DNA from: Stieleria sp. JC731 | GTDB lineage: Bacteria > Planctomycetota > Planctomycetia > Pirellulales > Pirellulaceae | DNA: 64,000 bases | Direction: 5' to 3' | Assembly (NCBI RefSeq): GCF_020966635.1 | Contig: NZ_JAJKFQ010000005.1 | Location: forward strand, 708,481 to 772,480 | Notes under the pieces: generated by a model | The model's input: the letters and a program-made list of their open reading frames with translations, nothing else | Told to the model about the DNA's origin: nothing | The model's database searches: none | Shown: positions 34,568-44,671 of the stretch, piece by piece | Position numbering within the stretch: position 1 is the stretch's first letter | Layout of the letters: every line of letters begins with the position of its first letter | Made by a program: the position numbers and the translations under genes

Positions 34568-37185
34568 TCTGCCTCGGGATATCGGATCGATTCCTTTTTC
34601 AGTCGGACTTTCCATTTCTTGACGATGTCTTCGCGGCGTGATTCGACGACTTCTTCCGGCCGGAAGAAAAGTGTCGTGCCACTGATATCACGAAGATGTT
34701 CCGATGCCAAGACGCGGACGGGAATCGAAGCAGATTCCAAGTGGGATACCAACTCGGCATCTCCACCTGTTTTCAGTTGGTCTTGTGAATAGCCGACTAA
34801 CAGTTTGAAAAGGGTGTCGCCGTCGGCGTTGTCCAAAGCTTCGTTTTGTCCCGCGATAGCCGTTCGAACCGCAGCCGCATCGTCAACACTGCGGTCCAGC
34901 ATGTCACGGATCGCGTCAAGGTGCGATGACCAGTAAAGACGCTGTTTCCCAACGCTTAGCAGTCCATCAACGCCAAAGTATGCCGACGCGTCATTGAGAG
35001 CCAACATCGTTTTTCCGGCCAACGCGGCAACTTCGTTTCTGCGGAAACCCAAGGCAACTCGCAGGGACAATGTCAATGAATCTGTCTTGTCGCTACGAAC
35101 GAGTTCAAGGAGATCCGATGCGGCCTGTGCTTCCAGTGAACCGGTATCGAATTCGGGGTCGACCCACGATGGCAAAGACTCGAGGGCGGCAACCGCTGGG
35201 GCTTTCGAGGTTTCATCACATACGATAAACGAAACGGATTCATTTTCAGCGAGCTCGAAGTCGCCCGGCGGTTCACAATCAAGTTGCGACGTTGCCACTA
35301 TGGTTTGCCCTTTGAAGGACAGATCGCCGGCGATGCTGAATAGCTGAATTTCGGTCTTATGGTTTTCGGGGATCATTGGATCAATCCCCAACAGCCGCTG
35401 GTGGTCAACCTGGTAGCCAAACGATGCGACCTCCGACTCTGCGGTTACCAGCACTGCGATATCTTTAAATCGCAAAACGATTTGGTCCCCTGCATCAGCG
35501 AGTTGCACGATCCCTCTACCAAATCGGGCATCGATGCTGATTGTGGAATCATCATCCGGTGTTCCTGATCGGAAGACCACTTGGCTTGCACCGACCAGTG
35601 TCAAAGACTTGTTCGGTTTATCCATCGTGAACGTTGCACGATATTCGGGCCCGCAAGCGATGCGTCGCTCTGTCAGGATATCAGCGTCCGGAGCCACCAA
35701 TTTCCAGTCATCGTCAACTTGCATTGCGACCATTGCATTGTCTGAAACCAATTTGGCGATTGCCGTCGCTGCTCGGTTGACGTCTTCCACAGACGAAGCA
35801 GGTTTTTCGATTAGGTCCTTCTCTGCGTTTGTCGGATCAAGGTCCGACATATCGGTAGCGGGGGACGTTGTATCTGCGTTTGCGATTCGTTCGTCGGGGC
35901 TATTTTCAACTGTGCCCATCTCGGGTTCGGTACCCATCCCTGTTTCCGTGTCGCCCGCGATTTCGATTGACGGCGGAACAGGTGGGGCTTCAGAGGTAAC
36001 CTCGTCTGCAACCGCGGGATTGACCATTTCGGGATCAACCTCCGCCGATTCGGATGACTTGTCCGACGGTGTATCCATCGGAATCGGTGGTGCCGAAAAC
36101 TCCACTTCGACTTCAGTCTCGGGTTCGTCCGATGTCTTCGCGGTGGACGCGTTGCTTGGCGAATCTGAGCTTGTTGGCGGTTTGGTATCCGGTGCAACGG
36201 GCTTTGCTTCGTCATCGGAAACGACTTCAGCTTCGTCACTGGGTTCGATCACCGCTGACATCTGTTGATCGTCAGTCGTTTTCGATGCCTGCGGACCCAT
36301 CATTGGCGCAAAAACTTTGCTGATCGCAAATAAGAGCACTCCCACAAGTGCCAGCGAAACCAGCCATGGCGTAATGCGTGAGGGGCGGATGTCGCCTTCA
36401 TAGAAATCCGATCGCTCGAGTTCACGTAGCGGTCGACTTCCTGCAAGAGGGCTGCCATCGTCCATGAAGTTTGCGGCGACCGCGAATTGTTCCGATTGTT
36501 CTCTCAGCTTGGTTGCCGCTTGAAAGACACCGCTATCACCAGCATCGACCGGCTTGACCTCGTGTGGTACTTGCGTCGTTTGGTCGGACAGACTTGGTGG
36601 GGGCATCACGCTCGGGGGGATCGATCCGATCGTAGCTTCGTCCGGGATGTCAAACGACGGCGGCTCAGGCGTTATTGTCGAGCTTTCGGCTGCCTCTTCG
36701 GACAGTTCGATGCTGGAATAACGCGGACCGATCCCGCCTGCGATCGCTGCCCCGGTTCCGAATAGGTCTTGCGCGTCCTCGGTCGCTCGAACATTGCCAA
36801 CCTCATCAACCATTGCAAAGATTCGGCTGCGAAGTTCGTCGGATGCTTTCGCTGGCTGGCCCAGAACCATGGTCAAAATCTGATGACACGCGCCGGCTTC
36901 AGCCAAGCTCGGCAATGAGTCCAAACACGCTTTCTCAAGTTCGGCCGTCTGTTCCGGCGAAAGCGTGCTATCGAGGTAGTCACTCATCATGTTCGCGTCC
37001 TCGATCGGGTGAACCGATTCGGGCGCGGGGGCGGACAACTGCGGATTAGTGATGCACGCTCGGATTGCCTGGACAAGCTGAGTGGCCTGTCCGCTTCGCT
37101 CAAGTTTGTCACGTAGGATCTCGCGGTCACGCGGATCCAAGGTGTCATCCAAGTAGGCGAGCAGGGTGCGAAGAGTCAGTCTCAT
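34564..37185 (-). CDS. Large anti-sigma-like single-pass membrane protein
   Basis: About 873 residues from ATG at 37185; a longer frame would start at 37239, but MRLTLRTLLAYLDDTLDP is the likelier N-terminus. Two successive N-terminal segments (LLAYLDDTLDPRDREIL and MMSDYLDSTLSPEQTAELE) resemble anti-sigma factor N-termini without zinc ligands. One membrane segment lies near residues 270-290. Next comes a ~180-residue acidic Ser/Thr/Pro/Asp-rich linker, then a folded C-terminal half of mixed character (about 470-870). The gene ends in an ATGA overlap with the YbhN-like gene. I infer a regulator or sensor with an extracytoplasmic domain; no sigma gene lies directly upstream. The function is unknown. 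Confidence 0.68.
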   Translation of the reverse strand: MRLTLRTLLAYLDDTLDPRDREILRDKLERSGQATQLVQAIRACITNPQLSAPAPESVHPIEDANMMSDYLDSTLSPEQTAELEKACLDSLPSLAEAGACHQILTMVLGQPAKASDELRSRIFAMVDEVGNVRATEDAQDLFGTGAAIAGGIGPRYSSIELSEEAAESSTITPEPPSFDIPDEATIGSIPPSVMPPPSLSDQTTQVPHEVKPVDAGDSGVFQAATKLREQSEQFAVAANFMDDGSPLAGSRPLRELERSDFYEGDIRPSRITPWLVSLALVGVLLFAISKVFAPMMGPQASKTTDDQQMSAVIEPSDEAEVVSDDEAKPVAPDTKPPTSSDSPSNASTAKTSDEPETEVEVEFSAPPIPMDTPSDKSSESAEVDPEMVNPAVADEVTSEAPPVPPSIEIAGDTETGMGTEPEMGTVENSPDERIANADTTSPATDMSDLDPTNAEKDLIEKPASSVEDVNRAATAIAKLVSDNAMVAMQVDDDWKLVAPDADILTERRIACGPEYRATFTMDKPNKSLTLVGASQVVFRSGTPDDDSTISIDARFGRGIVQLADAGDQIVLRFKDIAVLVTAESEVASFGYQVDHQRLLGIDPMIPENHKTEIQLFSIAGDLSFKGQTIVATSQLDCEPPGDFELAENESVSFIVCDETSKAPAVAALESLPSWVDPEFDTGSLEAQAASDLLELVRSDKTDSLTLSLRVALGFRRNEVAALAGKTMLALNDASAYFGVDGLLSVGKQRLYWSSHLDAIRDMLDRSVDDAAAVRTAIAGQNEALDNADGDTLFKLLVGYSQDQLKTGGDAELVSHLESASIPVRVLASEHLRDISGTTLFFRPEEVVESRREDIVKKWKVRLKKESIRYPEAE

Positions 37186-37412
37186 GATGGTCACTGTGAG
37201 GGTTCGACATTGGACGGTGACGATCAGCTTGGGGCCCACCGCGGAGTGGTGCGATGGATCGTGATCCCAAGCGAGTTTCAGCGTCTATGTCGTTAGTGAC
37301 ATGGAAGACAATCGGCCGTGCAACCAACTGAGAAAAATCTTAGAAAACTACAGCAGCAGAAAGTTCGCGCAATGGCGCAAACAGTCCGCGTTGCCCGAGA
37401 CGGCGAATTTCG

Positions 37413-38336
37413 CTAGCCAAGAACTTTGGTGATCGGAAGGCTCATCGCGAACGTCGCGATCGCGGTCAGGATGACAGCAGCGGTCCAAATGACTGCGATG
37501 ATGGATCCGACCATCCAAAACTGGCTTAGCGACTTTGCGGCAACCAACGCGGCAACGGGAGAACTGGATTCGGCAGCCGCTTTTAGCTTGGTGGAAACCT
37601 GGATCGCTAGTGCGCCAAAGATGCTGCCTGCAACGGCGGAGACACTGAAAATGGAAGCCGAATAGTAGTCGGAATAGAGTTTCTGGCCGCCTTCATTGAG
37701 CTTTAAAAACTGAACGACAAGGAAAATCAAACAGCCGACGATGAGGCCGATACCAAGCATCAGTATCCATCCATGATTTTGGCAAATCTCATTGGTGAGT
37801 GCGTTTCCGGAGGGAGAATCTGCACTGATCAAATCCTCGGAGACGCTACCTTCTGAGTTGCCCGCAGAAGGTTTGGGTTTTCCGCCGAATAGTTCGGGTA
37901 GAGCCTCGGATGCTGCAGTCCAAGACTGCATGCCGTTCTTCCAAACCAAGGAATCCTTTTTCAAAATTTTGGCTTCTGCATAGAGCCGCATTTGGTCCAT
38001 CGAGACAGGGCCTTGCTTTTCCCCTTGGACATGAGCGTACCACTGGGCGGTTGCGTTTTCGTTTGGTGCGATGCAACCAGCTTGCCCTGCCGCCCCTTCA
38101 CCTGGTGGGACAACCGAACCGTCAGCAGCCATGTCACCGGCGATAGCACCCATGGCGCTGGCGCGTGGAAAGAAGTTCCCGAATTCTTCAGCCTTGGTCC
38201 AACTGAGACCGTCCGCGGACAGTTCGTGTACGCGGGTGACCTGCCCACGACGAACCATTTCTTTGACTTTATCTGGAGCCAGCGGACCAATCGTTCGGCC
38301 ACGAAATCGAATGAAGACGCGTTCAATCTGTGTCAT
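37413..38336 (-). CDS. GYF-domain membrane protein (last gene of GTPase operon)
   Basis: A 307-residue protein with two GYF_2-like domains: residues ~5-58 (FIRFRGRTIGPLAPDKVKEM) and ~96-150 (WYAHVQGEKQGPVSMDQM, ending with WTAASEALPELF). Such domains in bacteria are thought to bind proline-rich partner segments. Three membrane segments follow (about 188-213, 228-248 and 271-299). It starts 6 bases after the end of the upstream coiled-coil gene, so it is clearly in the same operon. The second gene of that operon encodes a proline-rich stretch before its own membrane segment, a possible ligand. The function is unknown. Confidence 0.78.
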   Translation of the reverse strand: MTQIERVFIRFRGRTIGPLAPDKVKEMVRRGQVTRVHELSADGLSWTKAEEFGNFFPRASAMGAIAGDMAADGSVVPPGEGAAGQAGCIAPNENATAQWYAHVQGEKQGPVSMDQMRLYAEAKILKKDSLVWKNGMQSWTAASEALPELFGGKPKPSAGNSEGSVSEDLISADSPSGNALTNEICQNHGWILMLGIGLIVGCLIFLVVQFLKLNEGGQKLYSDYYSASIFSVSAVAGSIFGALAIQVSTKLKAAAESSSPVAALVAAKSLSQFWMVGSIIAVIWTAAVILTAIATFAMSLPITKVLG

Positions 38337-38342
38337 GCGTGC

Positions 38343-41216
38343 TTATTTCGGAAACAGGAAAAGAGGTCGGCCGGGGATAAGATCGACGGGGTTCGATGTG
38401 AGCTGAACATGGCCTTGATTGAGTTCACCAATTTTATTCAGCGCTGTTTCGGCGTTGCCTTCACGAGCCTCCACGGCGACAAAAATGGATCCGTCGCCCA
38501 CGGGGTGTGGATCGCGTAAATGATAGCCGATTTGGTTGTCCGCCGTTCGACTGAGAAAGCCGATCCACTGCAACTTGGAATTCCCAATTGCGGTGAAGTC
38601 GCTGAGCGGATCGCTGAAACGAGGGAACGCGATGCTCAATTCCGACTTGATTGTGTTTTCAACGTCAGCTGGCAATTCGCTGGTGAAAGGTCGCGGTTCA
38701 TACCATCGCTGGAAATTGTCTGCTCGCCGCTGCAGCGTAGCCATCGTTTGAGGGATTGCTTGGGTCAAACGTTCGCTGCCACGGGTCGCGCCTTCAAGTA
38801 ATCGAAAGATCATCCATTCTTTGATTCTCGCATCGAGATCCGGGCGTTTGGTCATGATCTCGCTGACCAGTCGGATAAAGGTTTGTTCCCAAAGTGAAGC
38901 CAAGTCGATCGCACGGGTGCGTTTCTGTTCAAGCAACCAATCGATCGAAGCCATCGGTTCGTTGTCAACGTCGTCCAACGGGCCTTCGAAACCTTCGTTG
39001 CGAACTGAACCGGTCGAATCCTTGACGACCATGACGCCCAAGCTGCCGCTGCGTTTCATACGGTCGGCGTTGTCTTCGGCGTATGTCTTTGTGATCAGAT
39101 ACTGCTGCCCCTTGGCATTTAACGTGACCAACTGGGCGAGCGGATGGTTTTCAAAGATGCGGAATGTTTCGTCTTGAATCCGTTGACGGCGGCGAATCTC
39201 TTGCATCGAATCGACGAACTTCGGCATCGCATCGAGTACCGGGTTCGGTGAAACACGACCGCGTAGCAAAGCGGCCGACTCCATCAACTCGGTTGCTTCG
39301 CCGCTTGTCACACCTTGGTCTAGTCTTTGGTTTAGTTGTTTCAGCCAGTCATTGGTGCGATCAACATTGACCCAATTGTCTTCTTCATCGATGACTTTTT
39401 CGAAGTCGACAAAACCGGTGTCGGCGACGGTACGGCGAGACAATTCGCGAAGTCGATCTGCATAGACTTCAAGACTTCTTGCGTTGACCAATGTGTCGAT
39501 CGCTTCATTGAGCTGCGATTCCGACTGCATCTGACGTTTCATCTGATCGATCGTCGACGTAATCGAACTGCGAAGTTGTTCCTGCTTCGTAATCGCGGTT
39601 TCTGAACGAAGTGGATATTGTGAAGAGAGTCGGATCACCTGGGTCCGCAATTGTTCAAGCGAAGTTAGGTTGGTCGAGGAATTGCCACGCGATTGCAGCT
39701 GTCCGAACGTTGTCCAAAACTGCCCAATCTTTTCGACCATTTCGTCACTTTGTTTGGTCGCAACCGATTCGGTGTAAGCTTGCTTTCGCTTGCGGATATC
39801 ATCGATCCTGGCACGTTCGGCGTCGGTTGCAGCGAGTTCTTCCAATTGTGGAATCAGCAACTCGTCGATCAATGCCGGATCATCAACATTGGCTTGACGA
39901 AGCAGGTCTTCGAAACGACTTGCGCGATTGTTTTCTTTGTCGACGGCTTCGTTCGCTTGTGAATACAGTGCAACCATTTTGGGCAGTGCGGTGACATCGG
40001 GAGCGGTTGCCCCGATCGATTGAAAGAAATCGATCGCCTCAGCGTATTGGTTCCCGCTGACAAAGTTTTCCATCTGCCGAACGTATTCGATTCGCTGCTT
40101 GCTGCGTTGCGACGCGGAATAGACCATGTATGACGAGATCAATCCGATGATCAGGACTGCGGCAGCAGCGATTCCGATCGCCATCCACTTTTGCTTCGCT
40201 CGCTTTGCGGGGGCGTCCGCCAATTCTTGGACTCGCTGCGCAAGTTCGACTGGCAACGGTTCACCAAATCGTGTGGCATTGGCGGCAGCCTGTTGAATTT
40301 CCTCGGCTGAATGGTTTCCATCCAGATAGGACTGCAAGGTTTGAAGGGCGATCTGACGTTCGCTTTCCATCATCGCTTGGCGATCGATATCTTCGAGCCA
40401 CTGCAAGCTCGGAGCGACCGCCGCTTCCATCTCTGATGGCACGCCAATCTTGTAGCGAGCGCGGCTGGACTGCCATTTGGTTCGCAATGCGCGAGCGCTC
40501 GATTCGTCCCGATCTTCAAACGCTTGAATTAGCTTGGGTGCGATCTGGCCAAGCTCCTGCTGCATGTTTTGCCGAACATAGGATTCGGCGGCGAACTGGC
40601 TTTGCTCAACCAAACGGCCAGACGGTTTGATGCGCCATTGGCTGGATTTCAGTTCCTCGTTCAACAGGAATAGTTCCCTTGAATCTTCCCGTTCAAGAGC
40701 ATCGTTTAGTTCTCGGTCAATCTGTCCTAGACGGATCTTCTCCCATGTCTCGACGTCCTCGGACCAAACCGAATTGCCGGGATCGACGTGGGCGATTTGC
40801 CGGAGCGTTCGGAGTCTGACGCCAAGTGGAGCTTTCGCGATCGCCAATCTGCGGTGACGACGTAGCAATGCGTCCAGCGGCAAGCTTTCGATGATCGCTT
40901 CGTTGATTTGGGCGACGTAGTCCAAATTCAATTTTTGCGGTAGCGGAATGCCAAGGAACTGCAAGATCTCGGTCCATTCATCCCATTCGGGAAATTCCAG
41001 TTCGGCTGCCAGGTCGAGCGCATTGGGAGTCATCTCGATGCGTTGGATGGCTTCACTGCGCAAGCCTTTGCGAAGCAACATGACGGCTTCATCAAGTCGC
41101 TTGTTGACGCTTTGCACTTCGACTTTGTAGGCATCCGCCAAAGGACGCATTTCTTCCTCGGCGATACCGTCCCGCTTTTCCAGGGCGCGTCGGATTCTAT
41201 CAACGGTCGTGGGCAT
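38343..41216 (-). CDS. Large coiled-coil single-pass membrane protein of GTPase operon
   Basis: About 957 residues from ATG at 41216, which leaves a 7-base gap after the upstream gene; a start at 41279 would overlap that gene. The N-terminal ~340 residues are helical and charged, and a single membrane segment (about 347-368: AIGIAAAAVLIIGLISSYMVY) follows. A long helical region rich in Gln, Glu, Arg and Leu (about 370-680), probably coiled coil, leads to a C-terminal part with mixed secondary structure. I do not recognise a named domain. The tight packing with the GTPase, GAP1-like and GYF genes suggests a structural partner in a membrane-associated complex. Confidence 0.7.
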   Translation of the reverse strand: MPTTVDRIRRALEKRDGIAEEEMRPLADAYKVEVQSVNKRLDEAVMLLRKGLRSEAIQRIEMTPNALDLAAELEFPEWDEWTEILQFLGIPLPQKLNLDYVAQINEAIIESLPLDALLRRHRRLAIAKAPLGVRLRTLRQIAHVDPGNSVWSEDVETWEKIRLGQIDRELNDALEREDSRELFLLNEELKSSQWRIKPSGRLVEQSQFAAESYVRQNMQQELGQIAPKLIQAFEDRDESSARALRTKWQSSRARYKIGVPSEMEAAVAPSLQWLEDIDRQAMMESERQIALQTLQSYLDGNHSAEEIQQAAANATRFGEPLPVELAQRVQELADAPAKRAKQKWMAIGIAAAAVLIIGLISSYMVYSASQRSKQRIEYVRQMENFVSGNQYAEAIDFFQSIGATAPDVTALPKMVALYSQANEAVDKENNRASRFEDLLRQANVDDPALIDELLIPQLEELAATDAERARIDDIRKRKQAYTESVATKQSDEMVEKIGQFWTTFGQLQSRGNSSTNLTSLEQLRTQVIRLSSQYPLRSETAITKQEQLRSSITSTIDQMKRQMQSESQLNEAIDTLVNARSLEVYADRLRELSRRTVADTGFVDFEKVIDEEDNWVNVDRTNDWLKQLNQRLDQGVTSGEATELMESAALLRGRVSPNPVLDAMPKFVDSMQEIRRRQRIQDETFRIFENHPLAQLVTLNAKGQQYLITKTYAEDNADRMKRSGSLGVMVVKDSTGSVRNEGFEGPLDDVDNEPMASIDWLLEQKRTRAIDLASLWEQTFIRLVSEIMTKRPDLDARIKEWMIFRLLEGATRGSERLTQAIPQTMATLQRRADNFQRWYEPRPFTSELPADVENTIKSELSIAFPRFSDPLSDFTAIGNSKLQWIGFLSRTADNQIGYHLRDPHPVGDGSIFVAVEAREGNAETALNKIGELNQGHVQLTSNPVDLIPGRPLFLFPK

Positions 41217-41223
41217 TTGACTG

Positions 41224-43254
41224 TTACCAGGAAAAATGAATGCGTAGGGGGATGCGTCGAATGATTGATCGTCCCGCATCGAAAAAAATCAGATCTGGGA
41301 CGTCGACCCAGCACCCGTCCTTTAGTGTTTGATGTGCTTTACGCACTCGATTGACCAACAGCGGGATTTCACCACATGCCGAGACGATATTTAGCAAAGC
41401 CTTTTGCTCGTCACGTTCAAGTGGGTTGGCGAGTTCCTCTGCTTTCGATTGCAGTCGTTTGCGAAGCAAGCTGGTTTCTTCCACAAAGTCATCGTTGGTC
41501 GGAATCGATCGGAACAGATAGTTCAACTGCGTTTCTTTCGAGCGATTCATCCGAACCAAGAAAGATGAAATCAAAGTGTCAAAGGTGGGCGGGATCTGTT
41601 CGCCATTTTCGCGGATCGATTCGACCGTTTGAATCAGATCGTTAAGCGATTGCCCGAATTCCCGATAGGCACTGGCTTGCAAGTCCTTTGCGAAAGGCGC
41701 TTCGCCAAGTTCGATTTTTGCATTTCCGATAAAGTAGCCGGACTCATCGTGCCAGTAAAAGTCGGAACCGTTTAGCTGCGAAGGAATCTTGCGTAGTTTG
41801 CGAGCGTCGACAGTCCTGCGGTCATCGACCAGTTCGGTCTGTTCGATCTCATAGGGCGCCGGTTCTTGCAGACTAAACGCATCGGCTCCCCAAGACACCG
41901 TGATAACTTTGGGAGTGGCTGCGGGCGGTTGGTCAGTCGAGGGAGAATCACGCTCCGTTTTGGGCTCGATTTGAATCCTGACACCACCGCGAGCGCTGAC
42001 AATCCTGGGCGGTTCATTGGACTCGCCAACCTCGTTTAGGATCCATGCAAAAAGCTGCTTTTTGTCGTAGCGCAGCGTCAGGATGGTTTTGGGTGTTTCA
42101 TCGGGAACAACGACGGGGGGCGATTCGACCGGTTCGGTTTGTTGATCCGATACCGGTTCCTCAACGGCGATATCGATCGGCGGCGCGAACGCTGGCGGTT
42201 TGGCTGGCGAAAACTGAGTTGCGATAAACCAAGTCGTGACAGCAAGCATCAGGAACGCGATCAATGCCGCGGCCAGCCATCGGGTTTTGTTGCTTCGTCG
42301 GTGGTCGTCTATCCCTGGCGGAAGCGCCGGTGGCTCCATCGAAGGAGGCGGTCCGACATCGTTTTCATCTTCGTGTTGCCAGTTCGCATTGATTTGCAGC
42401 GGTTCGCTTGAGTCGGTCTCTTCAACAGACCTATCGATCGGAGAAGCAATCGCGGGTTTCGCAGTTCCGCGAGCCAGTTCGACCCAAGGCGAAACTGTTT
42501 TGATCGATGGCGACTTGGTCAAGTTGATGCATCGATTGCCACCGATTGCGTTTTTAGCCTCATCCGTGCCAATAGGAACAAAACGCAATTTGCAGTTCGC
42601 GTCTGGCGGTAGCTTTACTCCAAAGGTGCTGAACGTTGCTTGCCAACGACGTTCAACTGGCAACAACGCGATGGCTTCGTCGATAAGTTCCAAGAGGATG
42701 TCGCGTTGTTCGATCGAGTAAACAACCCACAGAGGTGACTGATCATTTGACGTGAATGCTTCGGCAATGACGCCACCCCAACCAGAGTCACCGGCGACGT
42801 TTTTCCATGTGGTACAAATCCGAGGCGATTGATTTGATCTCGGGATCGATGGGCCTGCTGTTGGCGTTTCGCAGATGCCCAGCCACTCCGAGCGAATGAT
42901 CGGTTGTTGAAGAAGCCATGCTGGCCCGGCGGAGGGCATCTCATGGGGTTCAAGAACAACGTGATGAGCGATCTTGTTGCTGGGTCGCCCGGTGTAGTCG
43001 ATCCCGTAGGGGCCGATGCGCGAAAGCACCGAAGTCGGTTTGCCGGCAATCGAATAAACCTGGTGCGAAAAAGCGATCGGGTTTTCTTGGTATCGCGGAT
43101 GGTCCGCCATATAGAACTGGCGATAGCCCGAAATCGATTCCAGTTTGCTGATCACATTGATGGGCATTCCCGCAGTCGATAACACGGTGCAGAAACCTTT
43201 AGCGCCGTGTCGTAGGCCCTGGGGCGCGGACGTATAAAGAAGCTCGCTACTCAT
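41224..43254 (-). CDS. GAP1-like (GTPase-associated) membrane protein
   Basis: A 676-residue protein. The first ~260 residues (APQGLRHGAKGFCTVLSTAGMP, then HPRYQENPIAFSHQ and DYTGRPSNKIAHHVVL) look like the GTPase-associated protein 1 N-terminal domain known from GTPase-linked gene clusters; this is a by-eye resemblance with moderate certainty. A Pro-rich stretch (about residues 300-315) leads to one membrane segment (about 326-347), a Pro/Glu-rich linker and a C-terminal domain that is helical near the end. It follows the zinc-ribbon GTPase gene by 80 bases and precedes the coiled-coil gene by 7. It is probably the GTPase's direct partner, but any activity (activation or effector) is unproven. 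Confidence 0.65.
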   Translation of the reverse strand: MSSELLYTSAPQGLRHGAKGFCTVLSTAGMPINVISKLESISGYRQFYMADHPRYQENPIAFSHQVYSIAGKPTSVLSRIGPYGIDYTGRPSNKIAHHVVLEPHEMPSAGPAWLLQQPIIRSEWLGICETPTAGPSIPRSNQSPRICTTWKNVAGDSGWGGVIAEAFTSNDQSPLWVVYSIEQRDILLELIDEAIALLPVERRWQATFSTFGVKLPPDANCKLRFVPIGTDEAKNAIGGNRCINLTKSPSIKTVSPWVELARGTAKPAIASPIDRSVEETDSSEPLQINANWQHEDENDVGPPPSMEPPALPPGIDDHRRSNKTRWLAAALIAFLMLAVTTWFIATQFSPAKPPAFAPPIDIAVEEPVSDQQTEPVESPPVVVPDETPKTILTLRYDKKQLFAWILNEVGESNEPPRIVSARGGVRIQIEPKTERDSPSTDQPPAATPKVITVSWGADAFSLQEPAPYEIEQTELVDDRRTVDARKLRKIPSQLNGSDFYWHDESGYFIGNAKIELGEAPFAKDLQASAYREFGQSLNDLIQTVESIRENGEQIPPTFDTLISSFLVRMNRSKETQLNYLFRSIPTNDDFVEETSLLRKRLQSKAEELANPLERDEQKALLNIVSACGEIPLLVNRVRKAHQTLKDGCWVDVPDLIFFDAGRSIIRRIPLRIHFSW

Positions 43255-43334
43255 CTAAGTTGACCGTCAAAAAGAATCCTCGATCGTTGGATAGGTTCGG
43301 CCAATCAATTGGGATTGGCCTTTAGAATTGATCG

Positions 43335-44663
43335 TTAAAGTTTTTCGATAATCCAACGACCGTCATCCATGCCTGAACCTGGGGCGGATGCACCGACCAA
43401 GCCACCCGCCCAGTTGTGCAGCGCCATCAGCATCGGGATTTCCACCCAGAACGGTTGCATGTCGCGCGGGCGAATTCCCAGCGCACCCGTGGCCGGATCC
43501 AACGTCGGGTGAGTTCCGCTGGCGCTAACCGGGATGAATGTCAGGCTGGTGGAGAAGCCTTCGGCAGCGGCAACGATTTCGGGACAGATTTCGGACATCA
43601 ATTCGCCGACTTTTTCGCTGGTCGATTTGATCCGCTGGCTATCCAAGGAGAACAGCTTTGAATTCTCGATCGGCAAGTAAGGTTCGTCGGTAGAAACGTC
43701 TGGCAACAAGTTTTTCCATGCGTCCCATTTCGTGACGATGATCACCAGGGGCCGTTGATGCAGTTCATCATCGCGAAGGCCTGCGTGACGCCGAACACGT
43801 TGAATCGCTTCTAGCAAGATTGTGTCTTGGCGAATGGTCGTTTCGCGAGCGAGGCGAGTGGTTCGCGAAGCCATTTGTGGGTCATCCGATTTGCCCTCGC
43901 ATGCGCGGCGGAAGCGGGTGTCCTGGGTCGGATCAAAACAGAAAAACAGACACTTTGATTTCGCAAGGTGACGTGTCACCGGGCTGATCGTTTTGTCGGC
44001 CCCGGGAAAGAAGCTTTCGCCAGCGTTGTCGTACAGACAGACGATCTTCGAAATCTCACGATTGCGTTTGTATCGCGGGTGACTTGAAAGCGGCTGTAGG
44101 TTGTACATGAAGGGACGAGGAAAACTGACCGTGTGGTCTCCCATGTCGACGGTGTCGTACATGTCGCCTTGTTCTTCCGTTTTGGCAAGCGCTACCGGCG
44201 TGTCCAAATCGGGGTTCATGAACTGCTGTTCTTCGTACTCGTGGATTCGAGCGTTGGTTTCGGCATCCACATCACTTAACGAAACCGCAAATCGCTTGGG
44301 AAGTGTCTGCCGCAGTTTCCAAGACATCGAGGTCAGGAAGTAACTTTTTCCGCACGCGGGGGCGCCAAAGATACTGAAGAACAGGCTGGGAACCTGATGC
44401 ATCGAACGGGGGACGTTCAAGTGACACTTGGGACAAGCCATCCGAGTGGCATGCTGCCCGAGTTCGTCAATCGCATCGCCTTTGGGCGTGAATCGACTTG
44501 GAAGAAAACGTTTGGCGTGCTGGAAACCTAGTTTGGCGTCGCCCAACAAGTCTGGATGCTCGGCGATCCACAACGATTCCTCCGGGGCGTACTGGCTCCA
44601 ACAATGGGGGCAAGTAACGCGGTTGAGAAGCGTGGTTGCAGGAGAATAAACAAGACTCGCCAT
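43335..44663 (-). CDS. Zinc-ribbon P-loop GTPase of a membrane-associated system
   Basis: A 442-residue protein. C18-P-H-C21 and C77-P-K-C80 form an N-terminal zinc ribbon with a long insertion. The G domain follows: Walker A GAPACGKS (100-107), a G3-like DNAG (212-215) and a G4-like TKWD (311-314, in place of NKxD). It lacks transmembrane segments and is probably cytoplasmic. The features fit the TRAFAC-clade GTPases (double-GTPase type) found next to GAP1 proteins. It is the first clearly supported gene of a minus-strand operon with the GAP1-like, coiled-coil and GYF membrane proteins. I infer a GTP-dependent switch controlling that complex. Confidence 0.8.
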   Translation of the reverse strand: MASLVYSPATTLLNRVTCPHCWSQYAPEESLWIAEHPDLLGDAKLGFQHAKRFLPSRFTPKGDAIDELGQHATRMACPKCHLNVPRSMHQVPSLFFSIFGAPACGKSYFLTSMSWKLRQTLPKRFAVSLSDVDAETNARIHEYEEQQFMNPDLDTPVALAKTEEQGDMYDTVDMGDHTVSFPRPFMYNLQPLSSHPRYKRNREISKIVCLYDNAGESFFPGADKTISPVTRHLAKSKCLFFCFDPTQDTRFRRACEGKSDDPQMASRTTRLARETTIRQDTILLEAIQRVRRHAGLRDDELHQRPLVIIVTKWDAWKNLLPDVSTDEPYLPIENSKLFSLDSQRIKSTSEKVGELMSEICPEIVAAAEGFSTSLTFIPVSASGTHPTLDPATGALGIRPRDMQPFWVEIPMLMALHNWAGGLVGASAPGSGMDDGRWIIEKL

Positions 44664-44671
44664 AGGTTTCG

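Noticed and set aside
34568-34615. Longer N-terminus for the YbhN-like protein
   Set aside because: It would overlap the upstream gene by 52 bases; the ATGA junction at 34567 is the usual arrangement in this window.
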